Part shown: positions 33,923 through 42,947 of the stretch, in pieces
Layout: each line of letters starts with the position of its first letter
How positions within the stretch are numbered: position 1 is the first letter of the stretch
Notes under the pieces: generated by a model
The model's database searches: none
What the model saw: the letters and a program-made list of their open reading frames with translations, nothing else
Told to the model about the DNA's origin: nothing
Origin: Limnobacter olei
Lineage (GTDB): Bacteria; Pseudomonadota; Gammaproteobacteria; Burkholderiales; Burkholderiaceae_B
Assembly: GCF_029087225.1 (NCBI RefSeq)
Contig: NZ_JARFJD010000002.1
Coordinates: 186,001 to 250,000, forward strand
Reading direction: 5' to 3'
Length of the DNA stretch: 64,000 bases
Program-made: the position numbers and the translations under genes

Positions 33923-34224
33923 ACTCAAACACTCCATGGATAGTGGCCGCTTTGTTGTGCGCCTCTCCCCTGCTGGCTAGCGCCCAAGATAGCACTGCCA
34001 ACACGAATCAGGGCTCATCAGACATTTCCGGCACAACCGATGCTGAAACTGGCTTGAGCACCCGTACCTGGCTAAAAGAGCAGGCCGAGGGCATTAACCG
34101 GGGTGAGGTCGAAGCCTACAGGGCTGAATCGGCAGGCAAAGCCTACCGGGCTTACACCGACTCCATTGGTGCCAAAGACCAGAAAGCGCCCGTGTCTCAA
34201 GTTTCAACCATCAAGACCAACTAA
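33919..34224 (+). CDS. Small exported protein of the Tad locus (DUF3613-like)
   Basis: A 101-residue protein with a signal peptide ending LLASAQDS and a short mature domain: GLSTRTWLKEQAEG followed by KAYRAYTDSIGAK. The order of a Trp-containing helix, a basic stretch and a closing Tyr helix resembles DUF3613, a small domain that accompanies tad genes in many Betaproteobacteria. It is coupled to tadD by a four-base overlap. The function is unknown; the domain match is tentative. Confidence 0.65.
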   Translation: MNSNTPWIVAALLCASPLLASAQDSTANTNQGSSDISGTTDAETGLSTRTWLKEQAEGINRGEVEAYRAESAGKAYRAYTDSIGAKDQKAPVSQVSTIKTN

Positions 34225-34232
34225 ATTTTCAC

Positions 34233-35216
34233 GTGCTGCGCCTGCTGCTTAAACTGCTGTCTTTTGTCACCGGCCAACGGCTGCTGACACCCGAGCAGGC
34301 CATCAGTCAACAACTTGAACTCAACGACCTTCGCAGCAAACAGGCTGCGCTGGAATCGCTGTCCAGCCAATTGCGCAGCGAAATGAAACGCCAACAGGCC
34401 CTGGCGCGCGAGCAGTTGAAAGAAATCCAAAAATCACATGAACAAATGCTGCTTGCCCAGCAGTCTGAAATTGACAGCCTGAAAGAGGCATTGGGCCAAC
34501 TCAATCTGAGTGTCGACATAGAAACACAGCGACAAATGAAAGAGAACAATGATTTGCTCAGCCAGTTAAACTGGCTGTCCGGAACCATTGCACACGACTT
34601 CAGGGCACCGCTTCGCGCCATTGATGCCTACTCCTTTTTCCTCGCCGACGACCTCGGCGAAAATGCCCCCCCCGAGGCCAGCAAATCACTTGAAGAAATT
34701 CGCCGAAACGGCAAGCGCATGGGTGTGTTGCTGGACGCCCTGATTGAATACCTACGTCTGGGTGTTTGCCCGTTGAATGTTCAACTGCACGACCTGAACG
34801 AGACACTGCTGCAAGTGGTGAACGAGCACTTCGACTTTTCGCCCGTACCGATTGAAATTCAGGTGCAGGGTAAATGGCGTTTTGACAAGCCAATGATGAT
34901 GAAAGCATTCAAAGAGTTGCTCGACAATGCCGTGAAATTCTCCAAACCGGTTGAATCTCCAAAAATCATTGTTCGGCAGAGCAGCCCGAGCAATCTTGAA
35001 ATTGTCGACAATGGCGTGGGCTTCTCAGAAACTCACGATGCTCAAAAATTTCAGCTGTTTCACCGCATGCACGGTAACGATGAATTTGAAGGCGAAGGCA
35101 TTGGCCTGGCCACCGCCGAGCGCATTGCCTCTCGCCACCACATCACCCTGAAATTAAACCGCGTGGGCAATCAAACGGTCGCCAGCCTTCAATTGCCTGA
35201 ACGCGGATCGTTCTAA
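34233..35216 (+). CDS. Soluble sensor histidine kinase with N-terminal coiled coil
   Basis: A 327-residue kinase with no transmembrane helix. Residues about 20-115 form a long heptad-like coiled coil (SEMKRQQALAREQLKEIQ region). The dimerisation/phosphoacceptor box is GTIAHDFRAPLRAIDAYS (His around residue 114-118), similar to phytochrome-type kinases. The ATPase shows the N box KELLDNAVKFS, G1 DNGVGF and G2 GEGIGLATAERIA. The start is a GTG at 34233, nine bases after the preceding stop, so it ends the Tad operon transcript. It has no receiver or adjoining response regulator here; its target is unknown. It probably tunes pilus output, which is inference from position. Confidence 0.9.
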   Translation: MLRLLLKLLSFVTGQRLLTPEQAISQQLELNDLRSKQAALESLSSQLRSEMKRQQALAREQLKEIQKSHEQMLLAQQSEIDSLKEALGQLNLSVDIETQRQMKENNDLLSQLNWLSGTIAHDFRAPLRAIDAYSFFLADDLGENAPPEASKSLEEIRRNGKRMGVLLDALIEYLRLGVCPLNVQLHDLNETLLQVVNEHFDFSPVPIEIQVQGKWRFDKPMMMKAFKELLDNAVKFSKPVESPKIIVRQSSPSNLEIVDNGVGFSETHDAQKFQLFHRMHGNDEFEGEGIGLATAERIASRHHITLKLNRVGNQTVASLQLPERGSF

Positions 35217-36298
35217 ACCACCTTGGACAGAAGCTCCAGCAAGCCTGGCAATTTGCCAAGGTCTCGCCTGGGCAGTGCATTGCGCACTTTGTTACCATCG
35301 GTGGAGGTATCCACCAAGGCGGCCCCAGGGCCCGGGCTGGGCAAATTGCGAAACACCAGCACCACAGGACTGATTGCGGTTTCACCGCGTATCAGGCTGC
35401 AGCCAATTTGACTGCCTGTTAACTGCACCAAACTGCCAGCCGGGTAAATTCCCAACTCTTCAAGAATGATGGCCGTGAAGCAGCTGTACAAGTGATCGGC
35501 ATGGGCAAACAGGTCTTTCACAGCCTGCTCCGCCGTGAAATTGCTGCGGTAGTCACGCTGGGCCATTCTTGCATTGAACGAATCGCACACACTCAACAGC
35601 ACAGAGCCCACATTGTTGTTCGGCACCTGGTTTGGATACCCCGAACCGTCGGGCAACTCGTGGTGCATGCGCACCGATTCAATCCAGATTTCATCTTTCA
35701 CACCCAGCAACTTCAGCTTGTTGGCACTTTGCTCCGGGTGCTTGCGAATGGTTTCCCGCTGATCGCGGGACAGCGGTTCGGTTTGGGCCCGCAAACGTGC
35801 CTGCAAGGTCAACATACTGATGTTCATGGTCAATGCGGCTTTCAAATGCGAGGTCAGTTCTTCATCGGAAAACCGATTGCTGCACAAGCCCACCCGAAAC
35901 AGGGTCAAAGCGACCAGCATGTGGTGCATCACCGGGTAATCGTCTGCTGTGTGCCAGGCCAGGTAGGCATAAGCCAGGTCGAAGTGATGAATGGCAATGT
36001 GCTTGAACCGCCCTGCAAGCTCGTCCATCACCAGCACAAAGGTCTCTGGTTCTTCATCAACCAATGCTTTGGACAGCACCTTGTAACAACAATCCAGTTC
36101 TTCAAACAGATCCTGCGCCTGAAGGTACAGCAAAGTGGACTGGGTCAGTTCAGTTTCCAGCGCCACCAGGCTTTCCCCGGCCACGCGCGCGCCCGGGTTG
36201 TAATGCTTGCCGGAATAAAGATACAAATGCTCGGGCGACAGGGATTTGCGTTGCAACAAAGGTTGCACCACCTGGGCATCTGAAATATTGATCAACAT
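35213..36298 (-). CDS. Degenerate HD-GYP domain protein
   Basis: A 361-residue protein related to cyclic-di-GMP phosphodiesterases of the HD-GYP family. The GYP region is well preserved (MHHELPDGSGYPN, around residues 222-234), and H in IRKHPEQ and the later CDSFNARM match the family. The HD metal motif itself (usually HDIGK) is replaced by LTMNIS around residue 155, so catalysis is doubtful. A 140-residue N-terminal part has no recognisable domain. It overlaps the kinase stop by four bases on the opposite strand. It may sense c-di-GMP or act as a scaffold; it may also be a distinct HDOD-like family. Confidence 0.8.
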   Translation of the reverse strand: MLINISDAQVVQPLLQRKSLSPEHLYLYSGKHYNPGARVAGESLVALETELTQSTLLYLQAQDLFEELDCCYKVLSKALVDEEPETFVLVMDELAGRFKHIAIHHFDLAYAYLAWHTADDYPVMHHMLVALTLFRVGLCSNRFSDEELTSHLKAALTMNISMLTLQARLRAQTEPLSRDQRETIRKHPEQSANKLKLLGVKDEIWIESVRMHHELPDGSGYPNQVPNNNVGSVLLSVCDSFNARMAQRDYRSNFTAEQAVKDLFAHADHLYSCFTAIILEELGIYPAGSLVQLTGSQIGCSLIRGETAISPVVLVFRNLPSPGPGAALVDTSTDGNKVRNALPRRDLGKLPGLLELLSKVV

Positions 36299-36476
36299 GG
36301 GCAGACTCCTATTCGTCTAATACATAACGAGCGGACTGCCAAAAAAATGATCGCCCGATCGGTGGGGTCCGTTTCGGGGATCTGCTGAACTGGATCAAAA
36401 AAAGTGGTTTATTCAGAAAGTGGGGAAAGCGGCAAAGATGAGATTCTTGCATCAAGTCAGATCCAGGTTCACCACC

Positions 36477-36755
36477 ATGCAAACCATACAACTGCACGCC
36501 ACACCCAAACACGACTTCCGTTTCCCGGAAACTGTTGAGCTTCAAATGGCTGCTCCTTTGCAGGACAGCGACGCCAATCTTGACGATGCACTTGCCGTGG
36601 TTTTAAACGCTGTTCGGCAGAGCAAAAACCCGCATGCCATGGACGCACTGGGTGCCTTGCTGGGCTACATGGAAACCCTGGAAAGAAAGCAAATGGCCAG
36701 CCAAAGCACCCAGAACTGGGTGACCCTGGCCAACCCAATTACCATGAGCCTTTGA
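36477..36755 (+). CDS. Hypothetical protein, 92 residues
   Basis: An open frame from an ATG at 36477 with a Gln/His-rich start (MQTIQLHATPKHDF), an acidic helix (DSDANLDDALAVVLNAVRQS) and another amphipathic helix (AMDALGALLGYMETLERKQ). The composition looks coding and helical; I see no known motif. The frame is also open 19 codons further upstream. It is alone on its strand, convergent with dsbB (17-base overlap of stops). The 178-base gap before it contains GATCG-CC-CGATC at 36347-36361 and nothing else recognisable. Unknown function. Confidence 0.45.
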   Translation: MQTIQLHATPKHDFRFPETVELQMAAPLQDSDANLDDALAVVLNAVRQSKNPHAMDALGALLGYMETLERKQMASQSTQNWVTLANPITMSL

Positions 36756-37242
36756 CGTACTGCCGGGTACGAACGGCAATCAACAACACCAGGCCTTGCG
36801 CCAGAAAACCAAGCCCGCTCCACATGGGCAATGACAAACCCCACAAGGGTGGGTATTCATCGCTACACAAACCATCGGCAACGAACATATCGGGCCAATA
36901 CTGAACCCAAGGTAAAGCATTCAAAGTGTTTTGCAGGGGGTCAACGCCGCAGGTTTGAGCCGGATTCGACAACACCCACACGTGGTAGAAAGCCACGCCC
37001 GCACCAGCCACAAAGCCAAGCAGTGCCAACAACACGAACACCGCTGACCACATACTTTTTCGACTGGTCAAACCAATGCCTAAAAATCCCAAGGCAGTTG
37101 CAAGGTAGGCATAACGCTGAATAATGCACAACGGGCATGGAAACCATTCTTTGCTGATTTGAAAGAACAGTGCCAAACCCAACGCACCAAGACTAATTGC
37201 CAAGCCCAGGCTTGCCCAGGGCCGTGCCGAAGAATATTGCAT
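36739..37242 (-). CDS. dsbB: Disulfide bond formation protein B
   Basis: A 167-residue inner-membrane quinone reductase with four helices. The first periplasmic CxxC is in WFPCPLCIIQRY (around residue 35) and the second Cys pair in QTCGVD and DGLCSDEY. It reoxidises DsbA and passes electrons to ubiquinone, so it is needed for folding exported proteins with disulfides. It begins three bases after the stop of an Hpt-like gene. Length and cysteine spacing are standard. No dsbA lies in the window. Confidence 0.95.
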   Translation of the reverse strand: MQYSSARPWASLGLAISLGALGLALFFQISKEWFPCPLCIIQRYAYLATALGFLGIGLTSRKSMWSAVFVLLALLGFVAGAGVAFYHVWVLSNPAQTCGVDPLQNTLNALPWVQYWPDMFVADGLCSDEYPPLWGLSLPMWSGLGFLAQGLVLLIAVRTRQYVKGSW

Positions 37243-37245
37243 GAT

Positions 37246-37599
37246 TTATTGTTTGCTTTTAACCCAGTCCTGGGTCGATTGAAAAACGGCACCCATGGCC
37301 GACATGTAACGCAGAGTTGCCTCCCCCAGCGGGTTGTGCTCCATGCACAAAAAAGCGAACCTGAGTTTTTTGAAACCGATGGTGCCCGCCGCGCCCGCGC
37401 TTCGGTGCGCCATGGATTTAAACGCTTTTTCCTCGATAGAGAAAGGATCAAAACCAGGCACAAACCAGATTTCACGCGTTTCTTCGAAAAATTCCTGTGC
37501 AAATTCCTGCAGCATTTCAAGCCCCAGTTCACTCTCGAGGCGTCCCCATTGATCATCATCAATCAAGGGTTGTTGTTCCAATTCTTGTTCAGAATACAT
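37246..37599 (-). CDS. Hpt-domain-like protein
   Basis: A 117-residue helical protein that resembles a stand-alone histidine phosphotransfer domain: MAHRSAGAAGTIGFKKL around residue 63 follows the Hpt pattern H-x-x-x-G-x-A-x-x-I-G. The usual Lys in HxLKG is replaced by Ala (HRSAG). The N-terminal acidic helix (LGLEMLQEFAQEFFEET) fits the first Hpt helix. A phospho-accepting His is therefore likely but not proven. The gene precedes dsbB by three bases, an odd pairing. A partner kinase is not adjacent; the histidine kinase at 34.2 kb is the nearest in the window. Confidence 0.65.
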   Translation of the reverse strand: MYSEQELEQQPLIDDDQWGRLESELGLEMLQEFAQEFFEETREIWFVPGFDPFSIEEKAFKSMAHRSAGAAGTIGFKKLRFAFLCMEHNPLGEATLRYMSAMGAVFQSTQDWVKSKQ

Positions 37600-37727
37600 G
37601 GCGAGTACTCATTGTTTGTTGTGTTTTTTTTAATTCCTGCTCAAAGGATACTATTTCATTGATCAAATAAATGCCTTAAAAGCCTATACTGAAGCGTACT
37701 TCGTTGAATTTTCGCCACCATCAAGCC

Positions 37728-38678
37728 ATGAGCAACGCATTAGAACAACTGAAACAAGCCACCACTGTGGTGGCTGACACGGGTGACTTTCAGGCGATTG
37801 CCGCCTTTCTTCCCCAAGACGCCACCACCAACCCATCGCTGATTTTAAAAGCAGTTCAAAAACCACAATATTTGCCCCTGCTGGAGCAAATCAAGGTTGC
37901 ATATGGCCATGAGCCGCTTGAGCTGCAAACCGATCGCCTGTTGGTGGCTTTTGGCACTGAAATTCTGAAAATTATTCCTGGTCGTGTTTCCACCGAAGTG
38001 GATGCGAGGCTTAGCTTTGACACAGAGGCCACCATTGCCCGCGCCAAGCGAATCGTTTCCCTGTACCGGGCTGAAGGCATTGCGACAGAAAAACGCCTGT
38101 TGATCAAAATTGCCTCCACCTGGGAAGGCATTCAAGCAGCGAAAGCCCTGGAAGCAGAGGGTATTCATTGCAACCTCACACTGCTGTTCTCGCCCATTCA
38201 AGCGCATGCTTGCGCCAAAGCTGGTGTTCAATTGATTTCACCTTTTGTAGGTCGAATTTATGACTGGTACAAAAAATCGGCCGGCAGCAATTGGGATGAA
38301 GCCGCCAATGCGGGCGTGAACGACCCTGGCGTGCAATCGGTGCGCCGCATTTACGCCTACTACAAACAAAATGAAATTCGCACGGAAGTGATGGGGGCCA
38401 GCTTTCGCAATGCCGGACAAATCAAGGCGCTTGCGGGTTGCGACCTGCTCACCATCAGCCCTGAATTGTTGGCTGAATTGCGGGCGGACGATGCGCCACT
38501 GAAGGTTGACTTGGGCATTGATTGGGCACTTGCGCAGCCACGTGAAACATTCCCCGACGGCGAAGCAGCTTTTCGCTTTGAACTGAATGCCGATGCCATG
38601 GGCACTGAAAAACTTGCGGAAGGCATTCGGGCGTTTGTGAAAGATTCGATAACGCTGGATGGGTTGTTGAAAGCGTGA
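37728..38678 (+). CDS. tal: Transaldolase
   Basis: A 316-residue class I transaldolase of the TalB type, exchanging a dihydroxyacetone unit between sedoheptulose 7-phosphate and glyceraldehyde 3-phosphate in the pentose phosphate pathway. Motifs: [12 protein letters not shown] (N-terminal), the Schiff-base Lys in [14 protein letters not shown] (around residue 130), [18 protein letters not shown] and [10 protein letters not shown]. The ATG at 37728 is preferred over an upstream in-frame start (37704) because it gives the family's usual beginning. A TATACT -10-like box is at 37685-37690, without a good -35. Confidence 0.96.
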   Translation: MSNALEQLKQATTVVADTGDFQAIAAFLPQDATTNPSLILKAVQKPQYLPLLEQIKVAYGHEPLELQTDRLLVAFGTEILKIIPGRVSTEVDARLSFDTEATIARAKRIVSLYRAEGIATEKRLLIKIASTWEGIQAAKALEAEGIHCNLTLLFSPIQAHACAKAGVQLISPFVGRIYDWYKKSAGSNWDEAANAGVNDPGVQSVRRIYAYYKQNEIRTEVMGASFRNAGQIKALAGCDLLTISPELLAELRADDAPLKVDLGIDWALAQPRETFPDGEAAFRFELNADAMGTEKLAEGIRAFVKDSITLDGLLKA

Positions 38679-38729
38679 GGTGTTGGTGAGGCGCAGATTT
38701 GCAGCAGCATCGCTTCAACTCCCCACAAT

Positions 38730-39950
38730 TCAAATCACCCCACCATCTTTCATCTGCTGAATCTCTTCAGCCGAATAACCAAGCCCCGCCAACACTTGCA
38801 CGTTGTGCTCCCCCAGCTTGGGCCCAAGCCAACGTGTTTGCCCCGGCGTGTCGCTTAACTTGGGCACAATACCCGGCACTTTCAAAGTACGGTCGTCGCC
38901 AAAGGCATGTTCTTCAATCATGCCGCGTGCAGCGAATTGCGGGTCGCCCACAATGTCTTCAATGCTGTAAATTTTGCTGGCAGGCACATCGGCTTTTTCG
39001 AGCACTTCAAGCGCCTCGTCAATGCTGCGTTCCTTGCACCACTGGGCAATGGTGCTGTCAATCAACTCGGTGTGGCGAACTCTGCCATCGTTGCTGGCCA
39101 TGTCGGGGTTTTCTGAGAAATCGCTTCGACCAATTGCCACCATCAGGCGCTTGAAAATAGCGTCACCATTGCCACCAATCACAATGAATCCGCCGCAACC
39201 GCAGGTGTAGGTGTTCGATGGCACAATGCCCGGCAAACTTGCACCGGAACGTTTGCGCACCACACCGGCGAAGTCATATTCGGGCAACAGGCTTTCCATC
39301 ATGTTGAACACCGATTCATACAGCGCCACGTCCACCACCTGCCCCTTACCGGTTTTGTGACGGTGCTGCAAGGCCATCAACGCACCGATTACCGCATGCA
39401 AACCAGCCAAAGAATCGCCAATCGAAATACCCACACGCACAGGCGGGCGGTCGGTGTCTCCACTTAAAAACCGCATGCCACCAATCGATTCCGCAATGGC
39501 ACCAAAACCGGGGCGGTCTTTATATGGGCCGGTTTGGCCATAACCGCTCAATCGCACCACAATCAAACCAGGATTCATCGCTTGCAGTTGTTCGGGGCTT
39601 AAGCCCCACTTTTCAAGCTGACCAGGGCGAAAATTTTCCACCAGCATGTCAGCGCTTTCAATCAGCTTGCGCAATACAGCCAGCCCTTTCTCGGCTTTTA
39701 AATTCAGCGTGATTGATTTTTTGTTGCGGGCCTGCACAGCCCACCACAGGGAATTGCCCTCGTGCAGCACACGCCATTTGCGAATCGGATCGCCACTGCC
39801 TGGGGTTTCAACCTTGATGACTTCGGCACCGAATTCGCCGAGCATTCGGCTGGCAAACGGCCCGGCAATCAGTGAACCCAATTCAAGCACACGGATGCCC
39901 GCCAAAGGACCAAGGTTGGTGGTGGAGGATTGCTCAGAAGGATTGGTCAT
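38730..39950 (-). CDS. CaiB/BaiF family (type III) CoA-transferase
   Basis: A 406-residue class III CoA-transferase. Markers: GIRVLELGSLIAGPFASRMLG near residue 20, the nucleophile Asp in VVDVALYESVFNMMES (around residue 185), GGNGDAIFKRL, and the C-terminal VQVLAGLGYSAEEI. Such enzymes move CoA between two organic acids via an enzyme-anhydride; the pair here (formyl, succinyl, carnitine or other) cannot be read off. It starts 27 bases after the recR stop on the same strand and converges with transaldolase. Confidence 0.92.
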   Translation of the reverse strand: MTNPSEQSSTTNLGPLAGIRVLELGSLIAGPFASRMLGEFGAEVIKVETPGSGDPIRKWRVLHEGNSLWWAVQARNKKSITLNLKAEKGLAVLRKLIESADMLVENFRPGQLEKWGLSPEQLQAMNPGLIVVRLSGYGQTGPYKDRPGFGAIAESIGGMRFLSGDTDRPPVRVGISIGDSLAGLHAVIGALMALQHRHKTGKGQVVDVALYESVFNMMESLLPEYDFAGVVRKRSGASLPGIVPSNTYTCGCGGFIVIGGNGDAIFKRLMVAIGRSDFSENPDMASNDGRVRHTELIDSTIAQWCKERSIDEALEVLEKADVPASKIYSIEDIVGDPQFAARGMIEEHAFGDDRTLKVPGIVPKLSDTPGQTRWLGPKLGEHNVQVLAGLGYSAEEIQQMKDGGVI

Positions 39951-39977
39951 GGAAAGCCGCTGGCAAAAATAAAAGAG

Positions 39978-40613
39978 TTATTCCGGGTCAGAGCCCAACT
40001 GGCGACGATCCAGCAAAGCCCGCGCCACGGTGCTGGGGTCGGTGTATTCAAGCTCGCCACCTATAGGCACGCCACGGGCGAGACGACTAACCTTCAGTGC
40101 CATACGGCGAATTCGGTCGGTGAGAAACACGGCTGTGGCCTCGCCCTCGTTGGTGAAGTTGGTGGCCAAAATGACTTCCTTCACTTCGCTGTCATCCAGG
40201 CGCTGGCTTAATTTGGGCCAATCCAGCGACTCGGGGCGCACACCATCCAAAGGCGATGCCCTGCCCATCAACACGTAGTAATAGCCTCGATAAGTTTGAG
40301 TGGCCTCAATCGCAGCCAAGTCGGCTGGGGTTTCAACCACACACAGCAAACCTGGGTTACGGCGGGTGTCGCTGCAAATAGAGCACACATCGGCATGGCA
40401 AAAATTGTTGCACATGCTGCAATGGCGTATTTCAGCCACGGCTTTCAGCAGCGATTCGCCAAGTGCTGTGGCTGCTTGGCGATCGTTTTGCAGCAAATGA
40501 AAAGCCAGGCGTTGCGCCGACTTCGGCCCCACGCCGGGTAAGCGCTTGAGCGCCTGCACCAGATCAACCAAGGGGTCGAGGCCATCAAAGGCGTCAAACG
40601 CGGAACGGCTCAT
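39978..40613 (-). CDS. recR: Recombination protein RecR
   Basis: A 211-residue RecR. It has an N-terminal helix-hairpin-helix ([15 protein letters not shown]), a C4 zinc finger (CSMCNNFC then DVCSIC), and a Toprim domain starting [18 protein letters not shown] and continuing [19 protein letters not shown]. It acts with RecF and RecO in gap repair. It is nine bases downstream of ybaB, completing the standard dnaX-ybaB-recR operon. Confidence 0.97.
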   Translation of the reverse strand: MSRSAFDAFDGLDPLVDLVQALKRLPGVGPKSAQRLAFHLLQNDRQAATALGESLLKAVAEIRHCSMCNNFCHADVCSICSDTRRNPGLLCVVETPADLAAIEATQTYRGYYYVLMGRASPLDGVRPESLDWPKLSQRLDDSEVKEVILATNFTNEGEATAVFLTDRIRRMALKVSRLARGVPIGGELEYTDPSTVARALLDRRQLGSDPE

Positions 40614-40622
40614 GGGTGTTGC

Positions 40623-40955
40623 TTAGAATGGCATTTTGAAGCCGGGTGGCATTGGGAAACCGGCTGTGACTGAGGACATTTTTTCAGTCATAGTGGCTTC
40701 GGCCTTTCTTACAGCGTCATTGAATGCAGCAGCCACCAGGTCTTCCAGCATATCCTTGTCTTCGCCCAACAGCGACGGGTCAATGGTAATGCGCTTGCAG
40801 TCGTGCTTGCAGGTCATCACCACTTTCACCATGCCGCCGCCCGATTGCCCTTCCACTTCAAGCGCACCAATTTCGGCCTGCATCTTGGCCATCTTTTCCT
40901 GCATTTGCTGGGCTTGTTTCATCAAGCCGGCCAGTTGGCCTTTCATCATGTTCAT
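40623..40955 (-). CDS. ybaB: YbaB/EbfC nucleoid-associated protein
   Basis: A 110-residue DNA-binding protein of the YbaB/EbfC family with the classical N-terminal coiled-coil ([19 protein letters not shown]) and core ([23 protein letters not shown]). It dimerises into a tweezer-like shape and binds DNA in the nucleoid. AGGAG precedes the ATG. It lies 16 bases after dnaX and nine before recR, its conserved neighbours. Confidence 0.96.
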   Translation of the reverse strand: MNMMKGQLAGLMKQAQQMQEKMAKMQAEIGALEVEGQSGGGMVKVVMTCKHDCKRITIDPSLLGEDKDMLEDLVAAAFNDAVRKAEATMTEKMSSVTAGFPMPPGFKMPF

Positions 40956-40971
40956 GTCGAAATCTCTCCTG

Positions 40972-42783
40972 TCAAATATCGGCTGGGCCTGTGTTGCTCA
41001 GCGTGCGTTCTGAACCTGAGACCACAGTTGCGCCCATCAAGTTCTGAATGTCTTTTAAAAACGGGTCTTCCTGCAAGGCTTGCTTGGCGCCTTCAAGGGC
41101 TTGCCTGCGGGTTTCACTTTGCACCGCATGTGCGGTTTGCTGCGCCTCACCAAACTGCATTTGTAAACGAACTGTGCATCCATAGTACTGGCCCAGTGCG
41201 CTCTCAAGACGGGTCGCCATGCTGGGTTCGGTGTAGGCTTTGATTGCTGTGCGCAAAACAATGTGCAGCACCTCGCCATCCCGATTGGCCTCAACCAGTT
41301 CGGCCTGTACCAAAGCCTGGCGGGTCAAACCCTTGGCGGGCACTTCTTGAGACACCTGCGGCCAGTTGGCCGCACTGGGCAAATGGCCATTGGCTGATTG
41401 GGTATAAGCCGGTTGCGGTTTAAATTCCGACGCTGGTGCAGATGCAGGCACAACGGGCTTCGATTGCGCCACAGGCAAATCATCGGCGGTGTCCCAGGGT
41501 GGTGATTCGTCGAATTCATCTGCAACTGCGGAGGCCGCTGTCTTGGGCGTAGGCAACTGACCAACTGGCACAACAGGCAAAGCGGTGGGCACCGTTGGCG
41601 CAGCAGCGGCGGCTGGTTTGGGCACGGGGACAGGCACAGTGGCTTTTACGGTCGCGGGGGCCAAGGGCATGGTACGGCCCACCGCAACTTGCCCGCCTGG
41701 CTTGAAGGCCAACATGCGCACCAGCGCCATGGAGAATCCAATGTGTTCCTCTGGGGCCAAATGCAATTCGGCGCGGGCGTGAGTGGCAATTTGATAAATC
41801 AGTTGAAGGTCTTCGGCACCAAAAGCACCTTGCAGGTTTTGTAGCGCCGCCTGGTCGGGGTCATCGGCATCAAGCCCGCCCGCAAAATGCGCAACCGAAA
41901 GCCGGTACGCAATGGCGGCCAGTTCATCGAGAATGGCGCCAAAAGGCGCACTGGCTGTGGCCAGCGCATTGCTCAATTCAAGCAAAGCTTTTCCATCGCC
42001 TTGGGCCAATGCTTGTAGCAACTGGTGCACCACCTGCTGGTCGACTGCGCCCAGCATGGTTCGTACGGTTTCTTCACCCACATGGCCTGCGCTGTAGGCA
42101 ATGGCCTGGTCAGTCAGTGAAAGTGCATCACGCACACTGCCGCGTGCAGCCTTGGCCAACAGGCGCAGTGCACCGGGCTCGAAGGCAATTTTCTCTTCCG
42201 TCAGAATGTGGGCCAGGTGGTCTGCAAGCTGGTCGGGCGGCAATTGGCGCAAGGCAAATTGCAGGCAACGCGACAACACCGTGGCTGGAATTTTTTGTGG
42301 ATCGGTGGTAGCCAAAATAAACAGCACATGGCCCGGTGGTTCTTCCAGCGTTTTCAGCATCGCATTGAAGGCGCTGGTCGACAGCATGTGCACTTCATCG
42401 ATGACATACACCTTGTAGCGGCCTGCCGTGGGGGCGTACATGGCGTTTTCAAGCAGGGCACGCATTTCATCCACGCGCGTGTTGGTGGCTGCATCCACTT
42501 CCAGCAAATCGACAAACCGGCCCTGGCTGATTTCGACACAAGCCTGGCACTTGCCACAAGGCGTGCGGCTGATTCCCTGCTCGCAGTTCACGGCGCGGGC
42601 CAGAATTCGGGCAATGGTGGTTTTGCCTACACCGCGGGTGCCGGTGAACAAATAGGCGTGGTGCAGGCGTTGATTGTCGAGAGCGTGGGAAAGGGCTTTG
42701 ACCACATGGGCCTGACCCACCAGCGAATCAAAGTCTCGCGGTCGCCATTTTCGAGCCAAAGCCTGAGATACAGTTTGATTCAT
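40972..42783 (-). CDS. dnaX: DNA polymerase III subunit gamma/tau
   Basis: A 603-residue clamp-loader ATPase. The AAA+ domain shows Walker [16 protein letters not shown] (around residue 50), the zinc-binding [16 protein letters not shown], Walker B VIDEVHML and the sensor 1 region [18 protein letters not shown]. Domain III follows, then a Pro/Ala-rich linker around residues 370-480 and a tau C-terminal domain. I looked for an AAAAAAG-type slippery site that would produce a short gamma form and saw none in frame. The 4.5S RNA gene lies 59 bases upstream on the same strand. Confidence 0.97.
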   Translation of the reverse strand: MNQTVSQALARKWRPRDFDSLVGQAHVVKALSHALDNQRLHHAYLFTGTRGVGKTTIARILARAVNCEQGISRTPCGKCQACVEISQGRFVDLLEVDAATNTRVDEMRALLENAMYAPTAGRYKVYVIDEVHMLSTSAFNAMLKTLEEPPGHVLFILATTDPQKIPATVLSRCLQFALRQLPPDQLADHLAHILTEEKIAFEPGALRLLAKAARGSVRDALSLTDQAIAYSAGHVGEETVRTMLGAVDQQVVHQLLQALAQGDGKALLELSNALATASAPFGAILDELAAIAYRLSVAHFAGGLDADDPDQAALQNLQGAFGAEDLQLIYQIATHARAELHLAPEEHIGFSMALVRMLAFKPGGQVAVGRTMPLAPATVKATVPVPVPKPAAAAAPTVPTALPVVPVGQLPTPKTAASAVADEFDESPPWDTADDLPVAQSKPVVPASAPASEFKPQPAYTQSANGHLPSAANWPQVSQEVPAKGLTRQALVQAELVEANRDGEVLHIVLRTAIKAYTEPSMATRLESALGQYYGCTVRLQMQFGEAQQTAHAVQSETRRQALEGAKQALQEDPFLKDIQNLMGATVVSGSERTLSNTGPADI

Positions 42784-42842
42784 TCAGATTGGGTCCACGT
42801 TTGTGTCCACGGTTGATTCCGCGCTGGGTCCAACAAATTAAG

Positions 42843-42940
42843 AGGCGAGCCAGAACCCCGGCACTGACTTCACGGTTGTGGCTGCTTCCTTCCGGACCTG
42901 ACCAGGTTGGCCGCTACGCCATGCGGGGAGGCCCGCCAGA
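42843..42940 (-). ncRNA. ffs: 4.5S SRP RNA (bacterial small form)
   Basis: On the minus strand, the universally conserved SRP core is present: CAGGTCCGGAAGGAAGCAGC lies within 42892-42911 or nearby, flanked by complementary arms. The ends GGCGGGCC and GGCTCGCC (near 42937 and 42844) pair to close the hairpin. The length of about 98 bases and the asymmetric internal loops fit the betaproteobacterial form, which with Ffh targets membrane proteins. Exact ends are set to the closing stem. It lies between addA and dnaX. Confidence 0.95.
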
Positions 42941-42947
42941 CTGAATT

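Noticed and set aside
42285-42305. A possible dnaX frameshift site (run of six A on the minus strand)
   Set aside because: The in-frame codons are CAA-AAA-ATT, which do not form the X-XXY-YYZ slippery pattern needed for -1 shifting, and the position is too early for a gamma product.
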